Positions 8,562 through 16,608 of a stretch of 64,000 nucleotides of DNA are shown one piece after another. The position numbers were made by a program, and so were the translations under genes. This DNA comes from Geotoga petraea (GTDB lineage Bacteria; Thermotogota; Thermotogae; Petrotogales; Petrotogaceae): the NCBI RefSeq assembly GCF_900102615.1, contig NZ_FMYV01000005.1, positions 124,001-188,000 of the forward strand. The letters are read 5' to 3'. Below the pieces are notes generated by a model. It was not told the DNA's origin, made no database searches, and worked only from the letters and a program-made list of their open reading frames with translations. Numbering within the stretch: the stretch's first letter is position 1; each line of letters opens with the position of its first letter.

Positions 8562-9257
8562 ATGTATGATAATGATGATTATAACGAAATGATAAAGAAA
8601 ATTTTAGAGAACAACCCTGAATTAAGGAATTTTAATTTAGACTTTTTAAAAGATATCAATCCCGACGATTTAGAAGAAATAATATCAAAGCTAAAAGAAG
8701 CTTCTATGAAATTTCAAAAAGCTGAAGATAAAGTAAAACAAAAAGTTAATGAGAAATTATCCTTTGAAAAGAAAGAGCTGTCTATTGATTATGATAACTA
8801 TTTGAAAACTATTATGATCTTTCCGTTTGCCTTGGCAGTAGGTGAGGATATATTAGAAGATAAATCAGAAGAGGGATATTTGAAAGGTGAGTTTTTTGGT
8901 AAAAAAGTTAATTTTAACTACAACAATATATATGAATTGATATCTATCAAAAAAAACGTAGCTATGAAAATAGGTCTCCTAATTAGAAAGAATTATCCAG
9001 ACTTTTTAGAATTCAGAGAAGACATAATGTCTTATTTGAGAAATACTACTAATAAATATCTTGAATCTTTTGGGTTTGAAGAAGATTTTGAAATTAAAGA
9101 TATCAGGGAATTTAATATGGTTGTAAAATTGAAACCAAAAAATTATGATTCTATTGAACAATTCTATGAAAATCACTTGGATTTAGAAAAAATAGATAAG
9201 TATAAAATTTTGAAAGCCTATCTAATAACAGAGTTTTCAATTGCTATAATTGATTGA
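8562..9257 (+). CDS. Uncharacterised protein co-transcribed with the MerR-methyltransferase
   Basis: Not recognised. A 231-residue, acidic, probably cytoplasmic protein with no signal peptide or membrane segment. The first ~75 residues are charged and predicted helical, with NPELRNFNLDFLKDINPDDL; the rest looks globular and contains no catalytic motif I know. An AAGGAG ribosome binding site precedes the ATG. It is 27 nt after the MerR-methyltransferase gene on the same strand, so a shared function is plausible but unproven. Confidence 0.7.
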   Translation: MYDNDDYNEMIKKILENNPELRNFNLDFLKDINPDDLEEIISKLKEASMKFQKAEDKVKQKVNEKLSFEKKELSIDYDNYLKTIMIFPFALAVGEDILEDKSEEGYLKGEFFGKKVNFNYNNIYELISIKKNVAMKIGLLIRKNYPDFLEFREDIMSYLRNTTNKYLESFGFEEDFEIKDIREFNMVVKLKPKNYDSIEQFYENHLDLEKIDKYKILKAYLITEFSIAIID

Positions 9258-9300
9258 TAGAAATGAAACATAATATGCATAAAATTTAAACATTTATCAC

Positions 9301-9329
9301 TTGATTTTAGATTTTTTATTTGCTATAAT
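9301..9329 (+). promoter_or_regulatory. Promoter of the cold-shock gene
   Basis: TTGATT (9301-9306), exactly 17 nt, then TATAAT (9324-9329). The leader from about 9336 to 9393 contains a small hairpin, GCTAC (9352-9356) with GTAGC (9362-9366). Confidence 0.8.
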
Positions 9330-9393
9330 ATAAATAAGTAACTAACTGCATGCTACATTTGGTAGCGCGGTTGTAAAAAATGGAGGTATTCAC

Positions 9394-9591
9394 GTGAAAG
9401 GTACAGTTAAATGGTTTGACGCAAAAAAAGGTTATGGTTTCATCACAGGAGAAGATGGTAAAGACGTATTTGTTCATTTCTCAGCAGTAGATATGGATGG
9501 ATATAAGAAATTAGAAGAAAACCAAGAAGTAGATTTTGAAATTGTTGAAGGCGAAAAAGGTCCACAAGCTTCAAACGTAACAGTTAGATAA
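9394..9591 (+). CDS. Cold-shock protein, CspA family
   Basis: Single 65-residue OB-fold that binds single-stranded RNA and DNA as a chaperone. RNP1 is KGYGFI (12-17) and RNP2 is VFVHF (25-29); the opening [14 protein letters not shown] is diagnostic. Translation starts at GTG 9394 after TGGAGGT. It is monocistronic, with a near-consensus promoter and a strong terminator, suggesting high expression. The ~58-nt leader with a hairpin could be a temperature-responsive element, but it is much shorter than the E. coli cspA leader. Confidence 0.96.
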   Translation: MKGTVKWFDAKKGYGFITGEDGKDVFVHFSAVDMDGYKKLEENQEVDFEIVEGEKGPQASNVTVR

Positions 9592-9624
9592 ATCTAACCA
9601 TAATCCGCCTATTAAGGCTTAAAT

Positions 9625-9660
9625 AAGGGTTGCTGTTTTTACAGCAACCCTTAATATTTT
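9625..9660. terminator. Bidirectional terminator between csp and deoC
   Basis: A 12-bp perfect stem (AAGGGTTGCTGT with ACAGCAACCCTT, loop TTTT) is followed by an AT-rich tail on both strands. It separates convergent csp and deoC. Confidence 0.88.
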
Positions 9661-9665
9661 ATATG

Positions 9666-10403
9666 TTAGCCTTTAATTATTTTTATTCCAGAACTTGCTC
9701 CAATTCTTGTAGCCCCTGATTTGACCATCTTTGAAGCTTTTTCAAAATCTCGTATTCCGCCAGAAGCTTTAACTTCCATATCTTCACCAACGACAAACTT
9801 CATCAAAGAAACATCTTCTTCAGTTGCTCCAGCGGTTCCAAATCCTGTTGATGTTTTAACAAATTCAGCTCCAGCCATTTTAGATAATACACAAGCAGCT
9901 ATCTTTTCAGTTTTATCTAAATAGCAGGTTTCTATTATAACTTTTACCAATTTGTCTCCAGAAGCTTTAACTACCGCTTTTATATCTTCTAATACTTTGT
10001 CATACTGTCTTGCTTTTAACCACCCTATATTGATAACCATATCTAATTCATCTGCTCCATCAGAAACGGCTATTTTTGATTCTTCAGCTTTTGATTTTGA
10101 AGACGTGGCTCCTAAAGGAAACCCTATAACCGTTGCTATTTTAACCTCTGAACCTTCAAGGTTTTCTTTTGAAATTTTGACCATACCTGGATTTACACAA
10201 ACTGAGAAAAATTTATTATCTTTTGCTTCTTCACAAAGTTTTATAACGTCTTTTTCAGTTGCATATGCATGTAGCAATGTGTGATCAATCATATTTGCAA
10301 TATCTTCAGGTTTTACTTCTATATTTCTGTACTCATGTTTATATTCATTTTCTACTCTTTCTACTTCTTTAGATATAGCCGCATTCAAATCTTTTAAATT
10401 CAA
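9666..10403 (-). CDS. deoC: Deoxyribose-phosphate aldolase
   Basis: Class I aldolase cleaving 2-deoxyribose 5-phosphate to glyceraldehyde 3-phosphate and acetaldehyde in deoxynucleoside salvage. The Schiff-base lysine is in EFVKTSTGFG; the proton-relay lysine is in VKASGGIRD; the early catalytic Asp/Lys strand is DELDMVINIG. The 245-residue length fits the family, with an N-terminal ~30-residue helix extension. The start is TTG at 10403, preceded by GGAGTG. It is 13 nt after the TPR gene, so it may be the last gene of the 15910-9666 run. Confidence 0.94.
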   Translation of the reverse strand: MNLKDLNAAISKEVERVENEYKHEYRNIEVKPEDIANMIDHTLLHAYATEKDVIKLCEEAKDNKFFSVCVNPGMVKISKENLEGSEVKIATVIGFPLGATSSKSKAEESKIAVSDGADELDMVINIGWLKARQYDKVLEDIKAVVKASGDKLVKVIIETCYLDKTEKIAACVLSKMAGAEFVKTSTGFGTAGATEEDVSLMKFVVGEDMEVKASGGIRDFEKASKMVKSGATRIGASSGIKIIKG

Positions 10404-10416
10404 TGTTTTTCACTCC

Positions 10417-11634
10417 TTATTTGTATATTCTCTTACAAGTTTTCCACCCATATAATAACCTCAAACTTTCATAAAAAGGAATATCTATTATAAAATCAAA
10501 ATAACTTCTGTATTTTCTTGAAAAACCATCTATAATCTTGTTCAATTCTTCAGAGTAATTAGGCCCTTTTAACCTAATTCTATAACCTGAATCTTCGTTG
10601 AAAAAACCATTTGTTTTCAATCCTTTTTTAACTAAATTGACTTTAGTTTTAAATAACACTATATCTAAACTACCAAACATTTCAACCATTTTATCAAAAA
10701 TAGAATCTGCCCCTTTGTAATTTTTCATGTTGTAAAATTTCAAAAAATTATTTTCAAAGTTATCAGCTACCCCAATTTTTATTTTATTTTGGTCTACGTA
10801 TGAAAATATTTTATTTGAAAACAAACAATAATTTTCTATAGAGTAGTCACTTTTATTAGAATTAAACGCTTGAATACATTTTGTGCAAGGAAATTCGTCT
10901 TTTTTCACTGCTGATAAAGCTGATGTTGATTTGTCAACATCTTTTGTAAACTGAGAGTTATAATAAATAAATAGAGATACAGTCTTTTTGGCTCTACCCT
11001 CTAAAAATGCTTTTGAAATTAAAGATCCAACTTCTTTAAAATTTTTATTATACAAATTGATCGCCATATTAACAAAAGTATAATTAGACAATTCTCCCGC
11101 TATTTTAATAAATTTATAGGCATATTCAAATTTATTTTCCTTCAAAAAAATTAACCCCATCAAAAAGTAAGGATAATAGCTATTTTTCTTTTTTTCAACT
11201 AAACTTTTGGCAAATTTAAGCTTATCTTGGTCACCTCTAAAAACTTTTAACACCCCTAAATTGAAAAGTGATTCTATATCTCTTCCTGATAAAAAAAAGT
11301 TTTCAGCTTTTTCAAAATCATTTCTAAGAAGGTGCATCAATCCAAACTGATTGTTATACTCACTTGGTGACTTTGAAGAAAGCCTGTTTTCAAAATAGAG
11401 AGAGAGTTTTTCATCTGATATGTTAATATCATAAATAACAAAATCCATCCATGTTTTTAACTTAATAATAGGAATATTTAATGTATTACTCTCTAAATCA
11501 TAGTTATATATCGTTGTTTTCTTTTTTTTCATTTCTTCGTTTGATTCGTAGTTAATCCCTTTTTTACTCAAATCTTTTTTAAATTGGTTTCTTAATTTAT
11601 AAATATTTTTTAATTTATCGTTTTCATTAGGCAT
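10417..11634 (-). CDS. TPR-like uncharacterised protein
   Basis: A 405-residue cytoplasmic protein with no signal peptide. The middle (about residues 90-200) consists of helical pairs resembling tetratricopeptide repeats (for example FGLMHLLRNDFEKAENFFLS and YPYFLMGLIFLKENKFEYAY). A CTKC pair lies in the second half. The last ~100 residues show no known motif. The start overlaps the end of radC by 8 nt, so it is translationally coupled to it. I do not recognise a specific function. Confidence 0.72.
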   Translation of the reverse strand: MPNENDKLKNIYKLRNQFKKDLSKKGINYESNEEMKKKKTTIYNYDLESNTLNIPIIKLKTWMDFVIYDINISDEKLSLYFENRLSSKSPSEYNNQFGLMHLLRNDFEKAENFFLSGRDIESLFNLGVLKVFRGDQDKLKFAKSLVEKKKNSYYPYFLMGLIFLKENKFEYAYKFIKIAGELSNYTFVNMAINLYNKNFKEVGSLISKAFLEGRAKKTVSLFIYYNSQFTKDVDKSTSALSAVKKDEFPCTKCIQAFNSNKSDYSIENYCLFSNKIFSYVDQNKIKIGVADNFENNFLKFYNMKNYKGADSIFDKMVEMFGSLDIVLFKTKVNLVKKGLKTNGFFNEDSGYRIRLKGPNYSEELNKIIDGFSRKYRSYFDFIIDIPFYESLRLLYGWKTCKRIYK

Positions 11635-12298
11635 CTTTTTCCACCTTTCTTGAAAGATTAAAGCTATAATACTGGTTATTTCCTATAATGATATGATCGT
11701 TTAGTTTTATACCCAATATTTTGCCCGCTTCTTTAATCTTATCAGTTAACTCTATATCTTGAATACTTGGAGAACTGTCACCTGAAGGATGATTATGCAC
11801 CAATATAATTGATACAGCATTTAGTTTAATAGCAATTTTAAATATATCTCTTGGGTGTGCTATAGAGCTATTTGCAGTTCCTTCACTTATATTTTCTGAA
11901 TGAATTACATTGAGCTTTGAATCTAACAAGTAAACTCTTACAAACTCTTTTTCATAGTAGATCATATCCTGCGAAATCTCGTATGCATCTTGTGGTGATT
12001 TAATTTTTTTATATGTTACTTTTAATTTCTGAAGATGGTATCTTTTACCCATTTCCAAAGCAGCCTTCAAGTTTATAGCAGCGACTTCTCCTATGCCTTT
12101 TATTTTCACTAAATCGTTTAAATCTAATTTCTGTAGTTTGACAAAATCTCCATACTTATCAAGTATTTCTTCTGATAATTCGAAAACATTTTTTTCTTTT
12201 ATCCCTCTTCTTAGAATTATTGCCAATAATTCCTTGTCTTCCAAAGATTCTTCACCATAAATTAACAATTTTTCTCTTGGAAGAAGATTTTCCCCCAA
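11627..12298 (-). CDS. radC: RadC-family JAB/MPN-domain protein
   Basis: A 223-residue protein with N-terminal helix-hairpin-helix region (LVKIKGIGEVAAINLKAA) and C-terminal JAMM metalloprotease-like domain: metal-ligand motif VHNHPSGDSSPS with a downstream Asp. The family was once called DNA repair protein RadC, but a repair role is doubtful. The N-terminus LPREKLLIYGEESLEDKELL is typical. It lies between maf and the TPR gene, a common neighbourhood for radC with maf. Confidence 0.92.
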   Translation of the reverse strand: MGENLLPREKLLIYGEESLEDKELLAIILRRGIKEKNVFELSEEILDKYGDFVKLQKLDLNDLVKIKGIGEVAAINLKAALEMGKRYHLQKLKVTYKKIKSPQDAYEISQDMIYYEKEFVRVYLLDSKLNVIHSENISEGTANSSIAHPRDIFKIAIKLNAVSIILVHNHPSGDSSPSIQDIELTDKIKEAGKILGIKLNDHIIIGNNQYYSFNLSRKVEKDA

Positions 12299-12316
12299 TT
12301 TTATCCCCCCATTAGT

Positions 12317-12874
12317 TTATAAAGTTTTTAGCCTCTGGTAAAGTTCTGATATTGGTAGCCCCATAATATTATAATAATCCCCTCTTATCTCATCTATTAA
12401 AACTGCACCAAAATCTTGTATTCCATATGCTCCAGCTTTGTCATAAACATTATAATTTTCTACGTAATAAAGGACTGTTTCATCTGAAAAAGATCTAAAA
12501 TGAACATCTGTTTTTACAATGAAATCATAAATAGTGTCATATTTTTTAATACATACTCCAGTATAAACTTGATGCCAATTATTCTTCATCTTTTTTAAAG
12601 TATCTATCGCATTTTCTTTTGACTTTGGCTTGAGTAATATTTCCCCATCAAAATATACTATCGTATCTGCTGTTATTAAAATTTCATCGTCATCTATTTC
12701 TATTTCATTTAGCTTTTTTTCTGCTATCTCTTTCACTATTTTTTCGGGAGTTGAGCTTGTATATGACTCGTCGGTTTCTTTTTTCTTAATTTTAAACTCT
12801 TTAACTATCATTTTCAATAGCTCTTGCCTTCTTGGCGAAGACGAACCTAAAACAATCTTTTTACCTTTAATCAT
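12317..12874 (-). CDS. maf: Maf-like nucleoside triphosphate pyrophosphatase
   Basis: Hydrolyses non-canonical or excess nucleoside triphosphates to monophosphates (dTTP/UTP-type in most short bacterial Maf proteins). The signature is LGSSSPRRQELL (8-19), with the ADTIV metal-site strand and later KAGAYGIQDFGA. The 185-residue length is normal. The ATG overlaps the preceding membrane-protein gene by 4 nt. Confidence 0.92.
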   Translation of the reverse strand: MIKGKKIVLGSSSPRRQELLKMIVKEFKIKKKETDESYTSSTPEKIVKEIAEKKLNEIEIDDDEILITADTIVYFDGEILLKPKSKENAIDTLKKMKNNWHQVYTGVCIKKYDTIYDFIVKTDVHFRSFSDETVLYYVENYNVYDKAGAYGIQDFGAVLIDEIRGDYYNIMGLPISELYQRLKTL

Positions 12875-13374
12875 CCATCTAAACTCCTTTTAATAACAGA
12901 TACTATAGAGGAATTTATAAAGGCACTAATTGCTCCAAAAATAACCATGTAAGGTAAATACCAAAATATACCAGATGATTTTACCACAAATATAGCAGCT
13001 ACTATAACTTGAGATACATTACTGAAAAAAGCTCCTAACTCCGAAACACCTAATACGCCTATTTTTTTTATGTTCTTATAAGCAAATACCATAATAAAAG
13101 AACTCACTATACTACCAGTAAATCCTAATAAAAAAGTTGGAGAAAGTATCTTCCCAGAAAGCAAGGACCCAATCATAGTTTTCAAAAAGGCAATAAATAT
13201 TGTGTTGGAATATCCATAACCATTCACTGTCGCCATCAAAACAGGAAAATTTGAAAAACCCCATTTTGCCCCTGGAACTGGTACAGGAAGAGGTAAAAAA
13301 GCCTCAAAATAATATATAGCTGACGCAAGACCTGTAAGTATAGCTAAATAAGATATTTTTTTAGATTTTTGCAT
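12871..13374 (-). CDS. Gx transporter family membrane protein (PF07456)
   Basis: A 167-residue, very hydrophobic protein with about five membrane segments. The region PVPGAKWGFSNFPVLMA is the conserved core of the family, which databases often mislabel heptaprenyl diphosphate synthase component I. It is 3 nt downstream of apbE in the same operon; this pairing is frequent, and the family is thought to move a flavin-related or redox compound across the membrane. No prenyl synthase partner is present, which argues against the old name. The substrate is not established. Confidence 0.82.
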   Translation of the reverse strand: MQKSKKISYLAILTGLASAIYYFEAFLPLPVPVPGAKWGFSNFPVLMATVNGYGYSNTIFIAFLKTMIGSLLSGKILSPTFLLGFTGSIVSSFIMVFAYKNIKKIGVLGVSELGAFFSNVSQVIVAAIFVVKSSGIFWYLPYMVIFGAISAFINSSIVSVIKRSLDG

Positions 13375-13377
13375 ACA

Positions 13378-14421
13378 TCATCTTCCTTTATTTAAAAAGT
13401 AATCAAATCCATCACTCATTCTTATATCATTATCTGTTGAAATAAGGTAAGATTGTACTCCAAATTCCTCCTCATAATAGTCCAACGCTGGGTTATCGAA
13501 CCCCATAATGAATAGAGCAGTAGAATAAGCATCAGCTATCATAGCACTTTCAGATATGACAGTTACACTTGCCAATCCTCTTGCAGGATAACCAGTTTTT
13601 GGGTCTATAAGATGATGATATCTCACGTCATCTTCAACAAAATATCTTTCATAATTCCCAGAGGTCACAACGGCACCAGATTTTAGATATATTTTTTCAA
13701 CACTATCATATGGATTCGAAGAAAAAGGGTTTCTTAAGCCAATAACCCATGACAAGTTATTGTTCTTTGGACCTATAACCCCAACATCTCCTCCCGCTTC
13801 AACAAAACCACTCGCATAGGGATCTATTTGTTTAATCCTTTTAATCACCCTATCTACTGCATAACCTTTTGCTATACCCCCAAGATCTACTTCCATCCCT
13901 TCTTTTAAAAACTTTATAGTGCTTTTTTCTTCATTTATTTCTACAAGCTTATAGCTAACTTTTTCAAGATTTTTTTCTATTTGTTTCTGTGTCGGAACTT
14001 GTTTTTGAGCCTTAGTGTCATCAAATCCCCAAATTTTTATTATTGGCCTGATTGTAGGGTCAAAAGCCCCTCCTGTTATTTGAGCTAAATTTAGAGAGGA
14101 TTGAAACAAAAACAAACTTTCTTCATCTAATTTTAAACTACCATTTTTGTTAAGTTGATTCACAACGCTGGATTCTACATTAGTTGAAAACTTATTGTGA
14201 ATTCTATCTAATTCTTTACCAGCTATATCCAAAAGAGTTTCAGAACTTACCTTATCTCCAGCTACCCTAATATTTACAACAGTTCCAAGGACATCATACA
14301 TTCTATCAGAATAAGTAGGAGTCGGCTTTGATGTAACTAAAAATATTATTAAGCCTATACCTACTATTAGTATACCAATATAAACGAATATTGTTAGATT
14401 TCTATCTCCTTTAACCCGCAC
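13378..14421 (-). CDS. apbE: FAD:protein FMN transferase
   Basis: Exported enzyme that attaches FMN from FAD to Thr/Ser of target proteins such as Rnf/Nqr subunits. The 347-residue protein has one N-terminal membrane anchor (about residues 9-30, no lipobox cysteine), the MYDVLGT opening, DLGGIAKGYAVD, the GGDVGVIG strand and the HLIDPKTGYPARG motif of the metal/FAD site. Translation starts at GTG 14421 after GGAGGT, overlapping the radical SAM gene by 28 nt. No flavinylated target is encoded in the window. Confidence 0.93.
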   Translation of the reverse strand: MRVKGDRNLTIFVYIGILIVGIGLIIFLVTSKPTPTYSDRMYDVLGTVVNIRVAGDKVSSETLLDIAGKELDRIHNKFSTNVESSVVNQLNKNGSLKLDEESLFLFQSSLNLAQITGGAFDPTIRPIIKIWGFDDTKAQKQVPTQKQIEKNLEKVSYKLVEINEEKSTIKFLKEGMEVDLGGIAKGYAVDRVIKRIKQIDPYASGFVEAGGDVGVIGPKNNNLSWVIGLRNPFSSNPYDSVEKIYLKSGAVVTSGNYERYFVEDDVRYHHLIDPKTGYPARGLASVTVISESAMIADAYSTALFIMGFDNPALDYYEEEFGVQSYLISTDNDIRMSDGFDYFLNKGR

Positions 14422-15386
14422 TTAATACAACCTCCATTTTTATCTAAATTTTTAAACTTTATATTGTATCCACTTCTTTCTATTAAAGTTTCTCCACATT
14501 TTGAACAATATGTAGATTCATAATTCTTGTTCCAAACATTTCCCAAATAAACATGGTCAAGATATTTTTTTGCTAAATGATAAAATTCTTTCATAATGCC
14601 TATATCTGTTGGCATTTGATCGTACTTATATCTTGGGAAATATCTGCTTAAATGCAATGGTATTTTTTGAGAAACACTCGATATGAATTTGAATTCATTT
14701 TCTAACAATTTTAGATCGTTGCTGATACCAGGAACTATAAGAGTGGTTATTTCTACATGTTTTCCCTGTTTATATAAAAACTCAATGTTATTTTTGATAT
14801 TTTCTAGTTCACCTTTTAATTCCTTTTTATATATTTTTTCGTCAAATGTTTTTAAGTCAATATTAAAAGCATCAATATAAGGCAACAATTCTTTTAATGG
14901 TTCTTTTTCTATAAACCCATTAGTAATCATAACATTGTAATTTTTTTCATTTTCTTGTTTTACTAATTTTGATGTTTCTAAAACATATTCATACCAGACA
15001 ACTGGCTCTGAATATGTATAAGCAACACCATTAACCTTATATTTTTTCATTAAGCCTACGATCTCGAATGGTTGAATTATCTTTTTTTCTTGAGGAGAGG
15101 TTTTTGAAATCTCAAAATTTTGGCAGAACGGACAACTCAAGTTGCAGCCCCAGGTACCTAAAGACAAAATTTCTTCACCAGGTTTAAAATGAAAAAGAGG
15201 CTTTTTTTCAATAGGATCCAATCCAAAAGCTGTTATTTCTGAATAGTTTAATGAAATTAATTTGCCGTCCTGATTTTTTCTTACATCGCAAATTCCTGTT
15301 TTCCCATCTTGAATTCTACAATGATGCGGACACAAATTGCAAACTACTATATCATCTTCACTTTCATAAAATTTAGCTTCTATCAT
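14394..15386 (-). CDS. amrS: AmmeMemoRadiSam system radical SAM enzyme
   Basis: Radical SAM protein of the AMMECR1/MEMO-associated family, relative of pyruvate-formate-lyase activating enzymes. CNLSCPFC is the CxxxCxxC cluster motif (near residue 80). An N-terminal Cys cluster (CNLCPHHC, then GICDVR) and a C-terminal zinc-ribbon-like tail (CSKC and, about 25 residues on, CIKC) match the family layout. It is 14 nt downstream of the AMMECR1 gene. The reaction and substrate are unknown. The third partner, MEMO (AmrB), is not in this window. Confidence 0.9.
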   Translation of the reverse strand: MIEAKFYESEDDIVVCNLCPHHCRIQDGKTGICDVRKNQDGKLISLNYSEITAFGLDPIEKKPLFHFKPGEEILSLGTWGCNLSCPFCQNFEISKTSPQEKKIIQPFEIVGLMKKYKVNGVAYTYSEPVVWYEYVLETSKLVKQENEKNYNVMITNGFIEKEPLKELLPYIDAFNIDLKTFDEKIYKKELKGELENIKNNIEFLYKQGKHVEITTLIVPGISNDLKLLENEFKFISSVSQKIPLHLSRYFPRYKYDQMPTDIGIMKEFYHLAKKYLDHVYLGNVWNKNYESTYCSKCGETLIERSGYNIKFKNLDKNGGCIKCGLKEIEI

Positions 15387-15400
15387 TTTATTCAGCTCCT

Positions 15401-15910
15401 TTATTCATACCTGTTTACCTCAAATTTAAAAATATCAAAATCATCAGAATTTATACCAGCTTTCATCTTTGTTATATAAATTTGTTTTTCGACAGTATCC
15501 ACTCCTTCCAAATTAGGAAGAAGAACACCTCTATGAAATCCTTTTTGTAATACAATCCCAAATTTTTGCGGGTTTAGTTCATCTTTTTTGTTTACTTTTT
15601 TCAAATCTCCTAAAACATCTACACTTATCTTTATATTTTTTAATTCTTTTTCTCTCAGTTCATCAAAACGAGGATCTTTAAAAGCTGCTGAAATCGCATT
15701 ATGATAAATTTCTTCATAAAGATTCTCATAATAAGGCTCAATAGTTCCTATACAGCCTCTCAAAGAATCGTCATTATTATGAATGGTTACAAAACATCCT
15801 CTTTTAATCTTAAAATCTTCATCATTTTTATAAATACTGAAATCAGAAACACTCTCTTTTTCAAACTGTGATTTGATTACCTCGAAAGCTAATTTTACAT
15901 ATTTATGCAT
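15401..15910 (-). CDS. amrA: AmmeMemoRadiSam system protein A (AMMECR1 domain)
   Basis: A 169-residue AMMECR1-fold protein. The invariant block is LRGCIGTIEPYYEN, preceded by CFVTIHNND and followed by AAFKDPRFDEL and the ISVDVL strand. The biochemical role is unresolved; occurrence with the radical SAM protein defines the AmmeMemoRadiSam system. It is the first gene of the minus-strand operon that continues through amrS, apbE, the Gx transporter, maf and radC. Confidence 0.92.
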   Translation of the reverse strand: MHKYVKLAFEVIKSQFEKESVSDFSIYKNDEDFKIKRGCFVTIHNNDDSLRGCIGTIEPYYENLYEEIYHNAISAAFKDPRFDELREKELKNIKISVDVLGDLKKVNKKDELNPQKFGIVLQKGFHRGVLLPNLEGVDTVEKQIYITKMKAGINSDDFDIFKFEVNRYE

Positions 15911-15961
15911 AATATCACCCCCTATATTATAACATGAAATATATTTCTATGTAGGTATGGT

Positions 15962-15990
15962 TTGAATTTATAGGCAAAAAAATGTATAAT
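15962..15990 (+). promoter_or_regulatory. Promoter of the ATP synthase operon
   Basis: TTGAAT (15962-15967), a 17-nt spacer and TATAAT (15985-15990), about 30 nt before the ribosome binding site of the first gene. Confidence 0.75.
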
Positions 15991-16026
15991 TTTTATTGAA
16001 ACCAAATTCAAAGGGTGGAAAATAAT

Positions 16027-16302
16027 ATGAAACTTGATTTAAATGGTTTTAATCAGTTAAATATGATTTTGATGTTTGGTATAACTGTTTTATCAAATAT
16101 ATTTGTAGGGTTAGGTCTTGGCTGGATTTTTGATGAATTTTTCAACCAAAATTTTTTTAAGATCATTTTTATGTTTTTAGGAATCGCATCAGGATTATAT
16201 TTTGGGATTAAAGATCTTATCAGAGAGGCTGATAAATATGACAAAGCTGAAAGAACTTCTAAGAAGACTGACGATAAAAACGATAATAATTTCGATAATT
16301 GA
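16027..16302 (+). CDS. AtpZ/AtpI-family small membrane protein
   Basis: A 91-residue protein with two hydrophobic helices separated by a short loop (VGLGLGWIFDEFF, then FFKIIFMFLGIASGLYFGIKDL) and a charged C-terminus. This matches the AtpZ family, linked to Mg/Ca transport or Fo assembly and found at the head of atp operons. The ATG at 16027 is preferred over an in-frame GTG at 16015, because the GTG lies inside the GGGTGG ribosome binding site. It overlaps the next gene by 65 nt. Confidence 0.82.
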   Translation: MKLDLNGFNQLNMILMFGITVLSNIFVGLGLGWIFDEFFNQNFFKIIFMFLGIASGLYFGIKDLIREADKYDKAERTSKKTDDKNDNNFDN

Positions 16303-16582
16303 ATTTTTAATTTTATTGATTTTTTATGGTTTATATTCTTTTTGGATATTTTGGGGATCCTTGGGAGCTATTTTGGGATTTTGGTTAATCGGTAGTGACA
16401 TAAAAAAAATGGTTTATAATATTGACGTTAAAAAAAAGAAAAAGTTAGATAAAGGTTATATTTTTAGGTATATTTTATATGGTATAATATTATTCATACC
16501 AGCTATATTTTCAGAAAAATCAATTGTGCCTGTTATAGTTGGAATATTTAATTTGAAAATTGTTCCTTTTTTCGAAAAATAA
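16238..16582 (+). CDS. AtpI-like ATP synthase accessory membrane protein
   Basis: A 114-residue protein with about four membrane helices and a Lys-rich cytoplasmic loop (KKKKKLDKG). Size, topology and position just before atpB fit AtpI, which helps assemble the c-ring; sequence similarity is weak, so this rests largely on context. The ATG at 16238 is used, with GAGAGG upstream. The coding region starts inside the upstream gene, unusual for the operon, whose other overlaps are at most 4 nt. Confidence 0.7.
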   Translation: MTKLKELLRRLTIKTIIISIIEFLILLIFYGLYSFWIFWGSLGAILGFWLIGSDIKKMVYNIDVKKKKKLDKGYIFRYILYGIILFIPAIFSEKSIVPVIVGIFNLKIVPFFEK

Positions 16583-16608
16583 TATGGAAATACCCGGGGG
16601 TGTTTTAA

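Noticed and set aside
12871-13374. Heptaprenyl diphosphate synthase component I
   Set aside because: The family label is historical; the protein is a polytopic membrane protein next to apbE with no prenyl synthase partner.
15921-15935. TATAAT-like sequence just before the AMMECR1 gene on the minus strand
   Set aside because: It lies only ~15 nt from the start codon, so transcription would begin in the ribosome binding site; I could not match a -35 either.
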